The position numbers and the translations under genes were made by a program. Below, piece after piece: positions 35,864 through 43,963 of a stretch of 50,457 bases of DNA (position 1 is the stretch's first letter; each line of letters begins with the position of its first letter). The DNA is from UMGS1370 sp046957575 (lineage in GTDB: Bacteria; Bacillota; Clostridia; Lachnospirales; Lachnospiraceae): NCBI GenBank assembly GCA_046957575.1, contig JBKUOG010000024.1, positions 1-50,457 on the forward strand, read 5' to 3'. The notes under the pieces were generated by a model. It did not search any database. It was not told the origin of the DNA and saw nothing but the letters and a program-made list of their open reading frames with translations.

Positions 35864-36829
35864 ATGTCATTTTCTTCAAGTGTAAAGGAGGAACTGTCTG
35901 CACAGTTAAGTTCGGCCCGTCACTGCCAAATCAGTGAACTGACCGCGATCTTAAGTTTCTGTGGGAGGATCCAAATTTCGGAAAATAACCGCTGCCGGAT
36001 TAAAATTCATACAGAAAATGGAGCAGTTGCAAGAAAGTGCTTTACATTATTGAAAAAAACATTTAATATAGGAGCGGATGTTTCAATCAGAAGAAATGCT
36101 TTCTTAAAAAAAAGCCATACTTATACAATTGCCGTTCAGGATCATCAGGAAGCGCTTCGGGTGCTTCAGGCTTCCAGGATTTTACAGGAAAATGGAGAAA
36201 TTCTGGATTCGCCTGCAGTCAGCCATGTGCTGCTGATGCAGCCATGCTGCCGCAGAAGCTTTATAAGAGGTGCGTTTCTTGCAGCAGGTTCCATTAGTGA
36301 TCCGGAAAAGTTTTACCATTTTGAGATTGTGTGTCCCAGTAAAGAACGGGCAAAGCAGATTCAGGAGATCATCCGGACGTTTGGAATTGACGCCAAAATG
36401 GTGACGCGCAAAAAGTATTTTGTAGTATATATCAAAGAAGGCAGCCAGATTGTAGATATTTTAAATGTGATGGAAGCCCCGCTTTCCCTTATGGAACTGG
36501 AAAATATCCGGATTGTAAAAGGGATGAGAGGGCAGGTCAACCGCCAGGTCAACTGTGAGACGGCCAACATCAACAAAACGGTGTCTGCGGCAGTGCGCCA
36601 GATGGAAGATATTATTTATATCCGCGATACGGCAGGACTTTGCTGTCTGCCGTCAAATTTAGAGGAGATTGCTCTGCTTCGGCTTGCAAGACCTGATGCA
36701 AGCTTAAAAGAACTTGGAGAAGCTCTGGATCCCCCTGTAGGGAAATCCGGTGTAAACCACCGGCTTAGGAAGCTGAGTGCGATTGCCGAAGGACTAAGGG
36801 AAAATGCTGCAAATAGGACAGAGAGATAA
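35864..36829 (+). CDS. whiA: DNA-binding protein WhiA
   Basis: A 321-residue homologue of the sporulation/cell-division regulator WhiA. The N-terminal LAGLIDADG-like fold appears as SFIRGAFLAAGSISDPEKFYHFEI, and the C-terminal helix-turn-helix as LKELGEALDPPVGKSGVNHRLRKLSAIAE. Its DNA targets here are unknown. It follows rapZ almost without a gap. Confidence 0.95.
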   Translation: MSFSSSVKEELSAQLSSARHCQISELTAILSFCGRIQISENNRCRIKIHTENGAVARKCFTLLKKTFNIGADVSIRRNAFLKKSHTYTIAVQDHQEALRVLQASRILQENGEILDSPAVSHVLLMQPCCRRSFIRGAFLAAGSISDPEKFYHFEIVCPSKERAKQIQEIIRTFGIDAKMVTRKKYFVVYIKEGSQIVDILNVMEAPLSLMELENIRIVKGMRGQVNRQVNCETANINKTVSAAVRQMEDIIYIRDTAGLCCLPSNLEEIALLRLARPDASLKELGEALDPPVGKSGVNHRLRKLSAIAEGLRENAANRTER

Positions 36830-36857
36830 CTGTTCTTAAGAAATGAGGAGGAAAATT

Positions 36858-37112
36858 ATGATAAGGAAGACAATTACGGTTCAATTGACAGCTGGTCTGG
36901 AAGCCAGACCGATTGCGATGCTGGTACAGGTGGCAAGTCAGTATGACAGCAAGATTTATGTGGAGACAGGTACAAAACGGGTCAACGCAAAAAGCATTAT
37001 GGGAATGATGACGTTGGGTATTTCTGTCGGTGAGGAAGTGACCGTAACTGCAGACGGAGCAGATGAGGAAAAAGCGATTGCCGAAATCGAAGCATATTTA
37101 AGTGATAAATAA
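36858..37112 (+). CDS. Crh-like HPr-family protein lacking the catalytic His15 (Glu15)
   Basis: An 84-residue protein of the HPr fold. The active-site motif reads TAGLEARPIA, with Glu15 where PTS HPr has phosphorylatable His15 (GLHARP); the codon is GAA at 36900-36902. The HprK site is intact: NAKSIMGMM, Ser46. B. subtilis Crh has Gln15 and the same operon position after whiA. It should therefore not accept phosphate from Enzyme I but could be phosphorylated by HprK and act with CcpA or as an enzyme regulator. I chose the ATG at 36858 after GAGGAGG; an ATG at 36843 overlaps the ribosome site. Confidence 0.92.
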   Translation: MIRKTITVQLTAGLEARPIAMLVQVASQYDSKIYVETGTKRVNAKSIMGMMTLGISVGEEVTVTADGADEEKAIAEIEAYLSDK

Positions 37113-37184
37113 CAGCGTCCAGAGTGGAAACAATAAAATTGGCGGCCGGCTTTTTATGCCGGTCGTACTTTTTAGGAGAAAAAA

Positions 37185-40100
37185 ATGGCGTTTACACATT
37201 TGCATGTCCATACAGAATACAGTTTGCTGGATGGGTCCAGCAAAATAAAAGAACTGGCTGCCAGAGCAAAGGAACTAGGCATGGACAGTCTGGCAATTAC
37301 CGATCATGGCGTTATGTACGGCGTTATCGACTTTTACCGCGCCTGCAAAGAAGTGGGAGTAAAGCCGATTATCGGATGCGAGATCTACGTATCGCCGGGT
37401 TCCAGATTTGACAGAGAGACGGTAAGCGGCGAGGATCGATATTACCATCTGGTGCTTCTGGCAGAGAATAACCAGGGTTACCAGAATCTGATGAAAATCG
37501 TATCCAAAGGCTTTGTAGAGGGCTTTTATTATAAACCCAGAGTAGACTATGAGGTGCTGGAGCAGTACCATGAAGGAATTATCGCTTCAAGCGCCTGTCT
37601 GGCCGGTGAGATTCCCAGATATCTGATGCGGGGAATGTATGAAGATGCCAAAAAGGCAGCTCTTCATTACCAGGATATTTTCGGAAAAGGCAATTTCTTT
37701 TTAGAACTGCAGGATCATGGAATACCGGCTCAGAGACAGGTCAACCAGGGACTTTTAAGAATTTCCCAGGAACTGGGGATCGACTTAATAGCCAGCAATG
37801 ACAGCCATTACACTTTAAAAGAAGATTGGAAAGCTCATGATATTCTGCTGTGTATCCAGACGGGCAAGAAAGTAACTGATGAAAACCGGATGCGGTATGA
37901 GGCGGAAAAGTTTTATTTAAAATCCGAAGATGAGATGAGGGAATTATTTCCTTATGCACCTGAGGCCCTGGAAAATACTCACAAGATTGCAGAAAGATGC
38001 AATGTGGAGATAGAATTTGGCGTGACCAAGCTGCCAAAATACCAGGTTCCGGAAGGATATGATTCCTGGACTTATTTAAACCACCTTTGTGAAGAAGGAT
38101 TTGCCAGAAGATATCCGGAGGATGATGGAAGTCTTCACGACAGGATGATGTATGAACTGGACACGATCCACACAATGGGCTATGTAGATTATTTCCTGAT
38201 TGTGTGGGACTTCATTCATTTTGCAAAATCCCATGGCATCAGTGTCGGGCCGGGGCGCGGCTCTGCAGCCGGAAGCGTGGTGTCTTATGCATTGGAAATA
38301 ACGAACATTGATCCGATCCGATACGGCCTCCTGTTTGAGAGGTTTCTGAATCCGGAGCGGGTATCCATGCCGGATATTGATATTGATTTCTGCTACGAGA
38401 GACGTCAGGAAGTCATTGACTATGTAATAGAAAAGTACGGAAAGGATCAGGTAGCCCAGATTGTGACCTTTGGTACTCTGGCTGCAAAAGGTGTGGTCAG
38501 GGACGTGGGAAGAGTGCTGGATCTGCCATACGCTCAGTGCGATGTGATTGCTAAAATGATTCCGGGGGATTTGGGGATGACTCTGGAAAAGGCGTTAAAG
38601 CAAAGTCCGGATCTGCGGGATGCATACAACAGCGATGAACAGGTAAAATACCTGATCGATATGGCTATGCGGTTAGAAGGACTTCCCAGACATACATCCA
38701 TGCACGCCGCCGGAGTGGTGATCAGCCGTACCAGTGTGGATGAATACGTCCCCCTTTCCAGAGCGGCGGATGGCACCATCACCACCCAGTTTACCATGAC
38801 GACTCTGGAAGAACTGGGGCTTTTAAAAATGGACTTTTTAGGACTCAGGACCCTGACAGTGATTCAAAACGCCTGTGACCAGGTGGAGAAAAACAGAGGC
38901 GTTTGCATTGACATGGATACGATTGACTACAACGACAAGCAGGTGCTGGACTCCATCGGCACCGGCCGGACAGAAGGTGTGTTCCAGGCGGAAAGTTCCG
39001 GAATGAAAAGTTTCATGAAGGAACTAAAACCCGGAAGCCTGGAGGACATTATTGCAGGGATTTCCCTGTATCGTCCGGGTCCTATGGACTTTATCCCACG
39101 ATACTTAAAAGGAAAAAACAGTCCGGATGCCATTACCTATGAGTGCCCCCAGTTAGAGCATATTCTAAGCCCTACCTACGGCTGTATTGTCTATCAGGAG
39201 CAGGTCATGCAGATCGTAAGGGATCTGGCCGGATATACCCTTGGGCGCAGCGATCTGGTCCGCAGGGCCATGGCTAAAAAGAAAGCGTCTGTCATGGAAA
39301 AGGAGAGACAGAACTTTGTATACGGCAATCCCAAAGAGGGAGTAAAGGGCTGCGTTGCCAATGGTATTGATGAAAAAATTGCCAATCACATTTATGACGA
39401 AATGATCGATTTTGCAAAGTATGCATTTAATAAATCCCATGCAGCTGCTTACGCGGTGGTATCCTATCAGACAGCTTATTTAAAATACTATTATCCGGCA
39501 GAGTTTATGGCTGCGCTCATGACTTCGGTGATGGACAATCTCACTAAGCTTTCTGAATATATCGTGACCTGCCGCCAGATGGGAATCGCTATTTTGCCCC
39601 CGGATATTAACAGAGGGGAGAGCGGGTTTTCCGTAGATGGAGAAGCCATTCGATATGGCCTGTCTGCTATTAAGAGCATAGGGAAATCAGTGGTGGAACT
39701 GATTGTGGAAGAGAGAAATCGGGGAGGCAAATTCCGCTCTCTGGAAGATTTTGTGGACAGGATGAGCAATAAGGAAGTCAACAAGCGGACTCTGGAAAAC
39801 TTTATTCGATCCGGGGCTTTAGACTGTCTTCCCGGCAGCCGCCGTCAGAAAATTTTAGTGGCGCCGGAGATTATTGACAACAAAAACAGGGAAAAGAAAC
39901 ATTCCATGGCCGGCCAGATGAGTCTGTTTGATTTTGCAGATGAGTCGGAAAAATCAGATTTTCAGATTACGTTTCCGGATGTGGAAGAGTTCACCAAAGA
40001 AGACATTCTGGCAGGAGAAAAGGAAACTCTGGGCATTTACATCAGCGGGCATCCTTTAGAGACGTATGCAAAAGCGCTGCATAACAATACCAATGCCTCT

Positions 40101-40652
40101 GCTATGGATTTTGTGGTGGACGAAGAGACGAATCTTGCAGCTCTCTCGGACGGACAGTATGTCACCATCGGAGGAATGGTCACAGATAAAACAGTAAAGA
40201 CTACAAAAACCGGAAAAGTAATGGCGTTCCTCACCATGGAGGATCTGACCGGCTCAGTGGAAGTTCTGGTATTTCCGAAAAACTATGAATCCCAGCGGGA
40301 GTTATTTACAGAAGATGCCAGACTGTTTATCCAGGGAAGAGTGTCTTTAGGAGAGGAACCTGTGGGCAAATTAATCCTGGAAAAAGCCATTTCTTTTTCC
40401 AAACTCCCAAGAGAACTCTGGGTCAAATTTGCGGATATGGAAGACTACCATGGAAAAGAGGAGAAATTATTAGAAACTCTATCCCAGTCGGAAGGCGGCG
40501 ATGCAGTGGTGATCTATTTGGAAAAAGAACGGGCAAAAAAGATTCTTCCTTCTAACTGGAGAGTGGAGATTACAAACGAACTGACAGACCGGTTGGCAGA
40601 CTGTTTTGGCGGGGAAAATGTGCGGATTGTTGAAAAAAATTTAACAATTTAG
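37185..40652 (+). CDS. dnaE: DNA polymerase III subunit alpha (DnaE)
   Basis: A 1155-residue replicative polymerase subunit, DnaE1-like by length. The N-terminal PHP domain has HLHVHTEYSLLDGSSK and ITDHGVMYG. The palm catalytic Asp residues are in MPDIDIDFC (about residue 395-403), with GPGRGSAAGS upstream, an HhH region (NKEVNKRTLENFIRSGALD), and an OB fold near residue 1000 (GQYVTIGGMVTDKTVKTTKTG). Clostridia also carry PolC, which would be elsewhere. The start has TAGGAGAAAAA upstream. It is followed by MITE copy 4. Confidence 0.95.
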   Translation: MAFTHLHVHTEYSLLDGSSKIKELAARAKELGMDSLAITDHGVMYGVIDFYRACKEVGVKPIIGCEIYVSPGSRFDRETVSGEDRYYHLVLLAENNQGYQNLMKIVSKGFVEGFYYKPRVDYEVLEQYHEGIIASSACLAGEIPRYLMRGMYEDAKKAALHYQDIFGKGNFFLELQDHGIPAQRQVNQGLLRISQELGIDLIASNDSHYTLKEDWKAHDILLCIQTGKKVTDENRMRYEAEKFYLKSEDEMRELFPYAPEALENTHKIAERCNVEIEFGVTKLPKYQVPEGYDSWTYLNHLCEEGFARRYPEDDGSLHDRMMYELDTIHTMGYVDYFLIVWDFIHFAKSHGISVGPGRGSAAGSVVSYALEITNIDPIRYGLLFERFLNPERVSMPDIDIDFCYERRQEVIDYVIEKYGKDQVAQIVTFGTLAAKGVVRDVGRVLDLPYAQCDVIAKMIPGDLGMTLEKALKQSPDLRDAYNSDEQVKYLIDMAMRLEGLPRHTSMHAAGVVISRTSVDEYVPLSRAADGTITTQFTMTTLEELGLLKMDFLGLRTLTVIQNACDQVEKNRGVCIDMDTIDYNDKQVLDSIGTGRTEGVFQAESSGMKSFMKELKPGSLEDIIAGISLYRPGPMDFIPRYLKGKNSPDAITYECPQLEHILSPTYGCIVYQEQVMQIVRDLAGYTLGRSDLVRRAMAKKKASVMEKERQNFVYGNPKEGVKGCVANGIDEKIANHIYDEMIDFAKYAFNKSHAAAYAVVSYQTAYLKYYYPAEFMAALMTSVMDNLTKLSEYIVTCRQMGIAILPPDINRGESGFSVDGEAIRYGLSAIKSIGKSVVELIVEERNRGGKFRSLEDFVDRMSNKEVNKRTLENFIRSGALDCLPGSRRQKILVAPEIIDNKNREKKHSMAGQMSLFDFADESEKSDFQITFPDVEEFTKEDILAGEKETLGIYISGHPLETYAKALHNNTNASAMDFVVDEETNLAALSDGQYVTIGGMVTDKTVKTTKTGKVMAFLTMEDLTGSVEVLVFPKNYESQRELFTEDARLFIQGRVSLGEEPVGKLILEKAISFSKLPRELWVKFADMEDYHGKEEKLLETLSQSEGGDAVVIYLEKERAKKILPSNWRVEITNELTDRLADCFGGENVRIVEKNLTI

Positions 40653-40694
40653 CTATTATAGGTATTGCTAAACCATGTAAAATGCTTTAAAATA

Positions 40695-40845
40695 GTAACA
40701 GTTTAACCACGTATCTTTTTGCCCGCTTGTGGCGGACAAGAAGCATCCGGCGTCTGCCCTATGAAGATTCAGACAGGAAAACTCTTATGCAAACAAGCTT
40801 TCAACGCTTTTTCCTGTCTGAATCTTCGCATGGCTGAACTGTTAC
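40695..40845 (+). mobile_element. MITE copy 4 (IS66-like ends, 151 bp)
   Basis: Ends GTAACAGTTTAACCACGT and GCATGGCTGAACTGTTAC are flanked by an exact 8-bp duplication TTAAAATA (40687-40694 and 40846-40853). The hairpin order is A then B, as in copy 1, and most bases match copy 1. It sits between dnaE and pfkA, 72 bases before the pfkA start. Confidence 0.92.
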
Positions 40846-40917
40846 TTAAAATATGGGATGTATGGAAAAAATACGTAATTATGAAGAACAATCTCGCAGA
40901 GAGGGAGGCATATTTTT

Positions 40918-41892
40918 ATGGCTAAAAAAGTAAAAACCATTGGCGTACTGACCAGCGGAGGTGACGCGCCCGGCATGAATGCGGCAATCCGTGCGGTTGT
41001 AAGGACGGCAATCCATGAAGGTTTAAAAGTAAAGGGTATCATGCGGGGATATGCAGGCCTTCTGCAGGAAGAAATTGTAGACATGGACAGCACCAGTGTT
41101 TCAGATATTATTCACAGGGGCGGTACCATTTTATATACGGCGCGCTGCCAGGAGTTTACAACCAAGGAAGGTCAGGAGATGGGCGCTGAAATTTGCCGCA
41201 GACATGGCATTGACGGCATCGTCGTAATCGGCGGCGACGGTTCTTACCGGGGCGCAGGAAAGCTAGCTGCTCTGGGGATCAATACCATTGGAGTTCCGGG
41301 AACCATTGACCTTGACATTGCCTGCAGCGAATATACCATCGGTTTTGATACAGCAGTCAATACTGCTATGGAAGCGATTGACAAGGTAAGAGATACCTCT
41401 ACTTCTCATGAGCGCTGCAGCATTATTGAAGTTATGGGACGCCGGGCCGGATACATTGCACTGTGGTGCGGCTATGCTAATGGCGCAGAGGAGATTCTCC
41501 TTCCGGAGCGGTATGACGGTGATGAGCAGGCTATTATCAACCGGATTATCGACAACCGCAAGAGAGGCAAAAAGCATAATATCATTATTAATGCAGAGGG
41601 CATTGGACATTCTGCATCCATGGCCCGCCGGATTGAGGCTGCGACTGGAATTGAGACCCGCGCTACGATTTTAGGACACATGCAGAGGGGCGGCAGTCCT
41701 ACCTGTAAGGACCGGGTATATGCTTCTATCATGGGAGCCAAGGCAGCCCTGCTTTTAGCAGAGGGCAAGAGCAATCGCGTTGTGGCATACCAGAGAGGTC
41801 AGTATGTAGATGTAGATATTCAGGAAGCTTTAAATATGAAAAAAGACATTCCGGAAGATCAGTATGAGATCTGTAAGATGCTGGTAAGATAA
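40918..41892 (+). CDS. pfkA: 6-phosphofructokinase (ATP-type)
   Basis: Phosphorylates fructose 6-phosphate, the committed step of glycolysis. The 324-residue length is typical of bacterial ATP-PFK. The N-terminal loop is GVLTSGGDAPGMNAAIR; GGDGSYRGA has Gly at the position that selects ATP over pyrophosphate; the catalytic region reads PGTIDLDIACSEYTIGFDTA. The usual motif is TIDND, so Asn is Leu here while both Asp residues remain. The MGRRAGYIAL stretch contacts the sugar phosphate. The start follows GAGGGAGGC. Confidence 0.95.
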   Translation: MAKKVKTIGVLTSGGDAPGMNAAIRAVVRTAIHEGLKVKGIMRGYAGLLQEEIVDMDSTSVSDIIHRGGTILYTARCQEFTTKEGQEMGAEICRRHGIDGIVVIGGDGSYRGAGKLAALGINTIGVPGTIDLDIACSEYTIGFDTAVNTAMEAIDKVRDTSTSHERCSIIEVMGRRAGYIALWCGYANGAEEILLPERYDGDEQAIINRIIDNRKRGKKHNIIINAEGIGHSASMARRIEAATGIETRATILGHMQRGGSPTCKDRVYASIMGAKAALLLAEGKSNRVVAYQRGQYVDVDIQEALNMKKDIPEDQYEICKMLVR

Positions 41893-41908
41893 CAATGGAA
41901 TCGGCAGA

Positions 41909-41969
41909 GGGCTGCCGCACGATGAAGAAGGGATAGTACCCCTGCAGTCATTTTGCGGCAGTCCTTTTT
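41909..41969 (+). terminator. pfkA terminator
   Basis: GGGCTGCCGCA (41909-41919) pairs with TGCGGCAGTCC (41954-41964, one G-U pair), followed by five T. The loop is long, about 34 bases. Confidence 0.6.
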
Positions 41970-42027
41970 CCTGCAAGGCATATGAAAGAGAAAATGCAAA
42001 AAGAATGAGACAGAAAGGATTCCTCAA

Positions 42028-42396
42028 ATGGAAGGACAAGATCGGGTAGTGCTCTGCGGAGCCAGTTCCTATGAACAAAAGTATTATTTTAACCAGGATT
42101 TTTCTTCTCTGCCAGAAGAGATACAAAAAGAACTCCATGTCATGTGCGTTCTGTTTACAGAAGACGTAGGCGGTGTGCTGACGCTGGAATTTGACGAAAA
42201 TGGAAACCTGGAATTTAAAGTAACAGTGGATGACAATGATTATCTGTTTGATGAGATTGGAAGCGGCCTGAAAATCCGGCAGTACCAGAGACAGAAAAAA
42301 GAACTGCTGGAATCTTTGGAATTATACTATCAGGTGAAATTTTTGGGAATGCCGTTAGAGACGATCGAAGAAACCAGAAGGAGAGAAGATGACTAA
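42028..42396 (+). CDS. DUF6145-like conserved protein
   Basis: 122 residues, acidic, with no membrane segment. The N-terminus DRVVLCGASSYEQKYYFN and the central IMCVLFTEDVGGVLTLEFDENGNL-like stretch (MCVLFTEDVGGVLTLEFDE) match my memory of a Lachnospiraceae family (DUF6145) usually found just upstream of dusB. The function is unknown. It overlaps dusB by eight bases, suggesting coupled expression. Confidence 0.75.
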   Translation: MEGQDRVVLCGASSYEQKYYFNQDFSSLPEEIQKELHVMCVLFTEDVGGVLTLEFDENGNLEFKVTVDDNDYLFDEIGSGLKIRQYQRQKKELLESLELYYQVKFLGMPLETIEETRRREDD

Positions 42397-43366
42397 AACA
42401 GGACCGGTAATTGGAAATGTAGTTCTGGACAGCCCGCTTATGCTGGCGCCTATGGCAGGGGTTACAGATCTTCCGTTCCGCCTGCTGTGCAAGGAGCAGG
42501 GCTGCAGTCTGGTCTGCACAGAGATGGTCAGCGCCAAGGCAATTTTATATAAAAATAAAAACACCAGAGAACTTTTGCAGGTGCGAAAAGAAGAACATCC
42601 AGTAGCGGTTCAGCTGTTTGGATCCGATCCGGCCATTATGGCGGAGATTGCCGCTCAGGTGGCAGAAGGACCCTATGAAATCATTGATATTAATATGGGA
42701 TGTCCAGTTCCAAAAATCGTGAACAATGGGGAAGGATCGGCGCTGATGAAAAATCCCAGGCTGGCAGAAGAGATTTTAAAAGCCATGGTAAAGGCGGTGA
42801 GAAAACCAGTCACTGTTAAATTCCGGAAAGGATTTTACAATGGAGAAGCTTCGGCAGTGGAATTTGCTAAAATGGCAGAGGCCAGCGGAGTGGCGGCAGT
42901 AACGGTTCATGGAAGAACCAGAGAGCAGTATTATTCCGGAAAGGCAGACTGGGAAATTATCCGTCAGGTAAAAGAGGCGGTGTCCATTCCCGTTATTGGA
43001 AACGGCGATATTTTTGAGCCTGAAGACGCAGTGAGAATGATGAAAGAAACTGGCTGCGACGGCGTGATGATTGCCAGGGGCGTAAAGGGCAATCCCTGGA
43101 TTTTCAGCCGGACAAAATCTCTCCTTGAGACGGGCATTACGCCTCCAAAGCCTTCCATAGAAGAGATTCGGGCCATGATTCTTCGCCATGGCAAAATGTT
43201 GGTAGAATATAAAGGAGAGCGGGTCGGCATTCGGGAAATGCGTGGCCACATGGCCTGGTATACAACTGGACTGCCCCATTCGGCAGCTCTTCGCAATGAG
43301 ATTAATCAGGCAGAGACTCTGGAGGATATGGAAAAGCTTTTGGAACGCCAGATTGAGAGCCGGTAA
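42389..43366 (+). CDS. dusB: tRNA-dihydrouridine synthase
   Basis: FMN- and NADPH-dependent reduction of uridine in the tRNA D-loop. In 325 residues the pattern is MLAPMAGVTDLPFRLLCKEQG, the catalytic Cys in INMGCPVPKIV, VTVHGRTREQYYSGKADW with phosphate-binding residues, and VIGNGDIFEPEDA. The exact uridine modified cannot be told from sequence. It starts within the end of the DUF6145-like gene. Confidence 0.93.
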   Translation: MTKTGPVIGNVVLDSPLMLAPMAGVTDLPFRLLCKEQGCSLVCTEMVSAKAILYKNKNTRELLQVRKEEHPVAVQLFGSDPAIMAEIAAQVAEGPYEIIDINMGCPVPKIVNNGEGSALMKNPRLAEEILKAMVKAVRKPVTVKFRKGFYNGEASAVEFAKMAEASGVAAVTVHGRTREQYYSGKADWEIIRQVKEAVSIPVIGNGDIFEPEDAVRMMKETGCDGVMIARGVKGNPWIFSRTKSLLETGITPPKPSIEEIRAMILRHGKMLVEYKGERVGIREMRGHMAWYTTGLPHSAALRNEINQAETLEDMEKLLERQIESR

Positions 43367-43371
43367 GTGTC

Positions 43372-43400
43372 TTGACAATGCCGGGGATTTGGACTATAAT
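43372..43400 (+). promoter_or_regulatory. Perfect-consensus promoter for greA-lysS
   Basis: TTGACA (43372-43377), exactly 17 bases, TATAAT (43395-43400): both hexamers are the full sigma-A consensus. It begins five bases after the dusB stop and lies 55 bases before greA. Confidence 0.85.
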
Positions 43401-43455
43401 ACCTTGAATGCGGGAAGGCGTGTTAATTTTCAGTTAGGAAGGAAGCAATCAAATT

Positions 43456-43935
43456 ATGGAAGAAAAGAAAAATATTCTGACCTATGCGGGACTTAAAAAA
43501 TATGAAGATGAACTTCATGATCTAAAGGTAAACCGCAGAAAGGAAGTGGCTCAGAAGATTAAGGAAGCAAGGGAGCAGGGCGACTTATCCGAGAACGCAG
43601 AGTATGATGCTGCAAAAGATGAGCAAAGAGATATTGAACTGCGAATTGAAGAGCTGGAAAAGCTTTTGAAAAACGCAGAAGTAGTGGTAGAAGAAGATGT
43701 AGATTTAGAAAAGATAAATGTAGGCTGTGTTGTTCGCGTGTATGATGTAGAGGATGACGAAGAGATGGAATTCAGCATCGTGGGTTCCACAGAAGCCAAC
43801 AGCCTTCAAAATAAAATTTCCAATGAATCCCCGGTAGGCCATGCATTAATTGGCAGACGTGTAGGAGATGTAGTAGACGTAGAGACCCAGGTAGGCATTA
43901 TCAAGTATAAGGTCCTGGCAATTCAGAGAGTATAG
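43456..43935 (+). CDS. greA: Transcription elongation factor GreA
   Basis: Rescues backtracked RNA polymerase by stimulating transcript cleavage. In 159 residues the N-terminal coiled coil carries the acidic tip (REQGDLSENAEYDAAKDEQ, with the Asp/Glu pair that coordinates the catalytic metal), followed by a C-terminal FKBP-like domain ending ESPVGHALIGRRVGDVVDVET. It is driven by its own consensus promoter and is 28 bases upstream of lysS. Confidence 0.96.
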   Translation: MEEKKNILTYAGLKKYEDELHDLKVNRRKEVAQKIKEAREQGDLSENAEYDAAKDEQRDIELRIEELEKLLKNAEVVVEEDVDLEKINVGCVVRVYDVEDDEEMEFSIVGSTEANSLQNKISNESPVGHALIGRRVGDVVDVETQVGIIKYKVLAIQRV

Positions 43936-43963
43936 AAGATCACAGACAAGAGGAGTGTACAAG

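Noticed and set aside
37124..37411. 95-residue frame overlapping the dnaE start
   Set aside because: It is frame-shifted relative to dnaE, whose PHP motif and ribosome site fix the start at 37185.
40719..40925. Plus-strand frame running out of MITE copy 4 into pfkA
   Set aside because: It exists only because the MITE is open in that frame; the pfkA start and ribosome site are clear at 40918.
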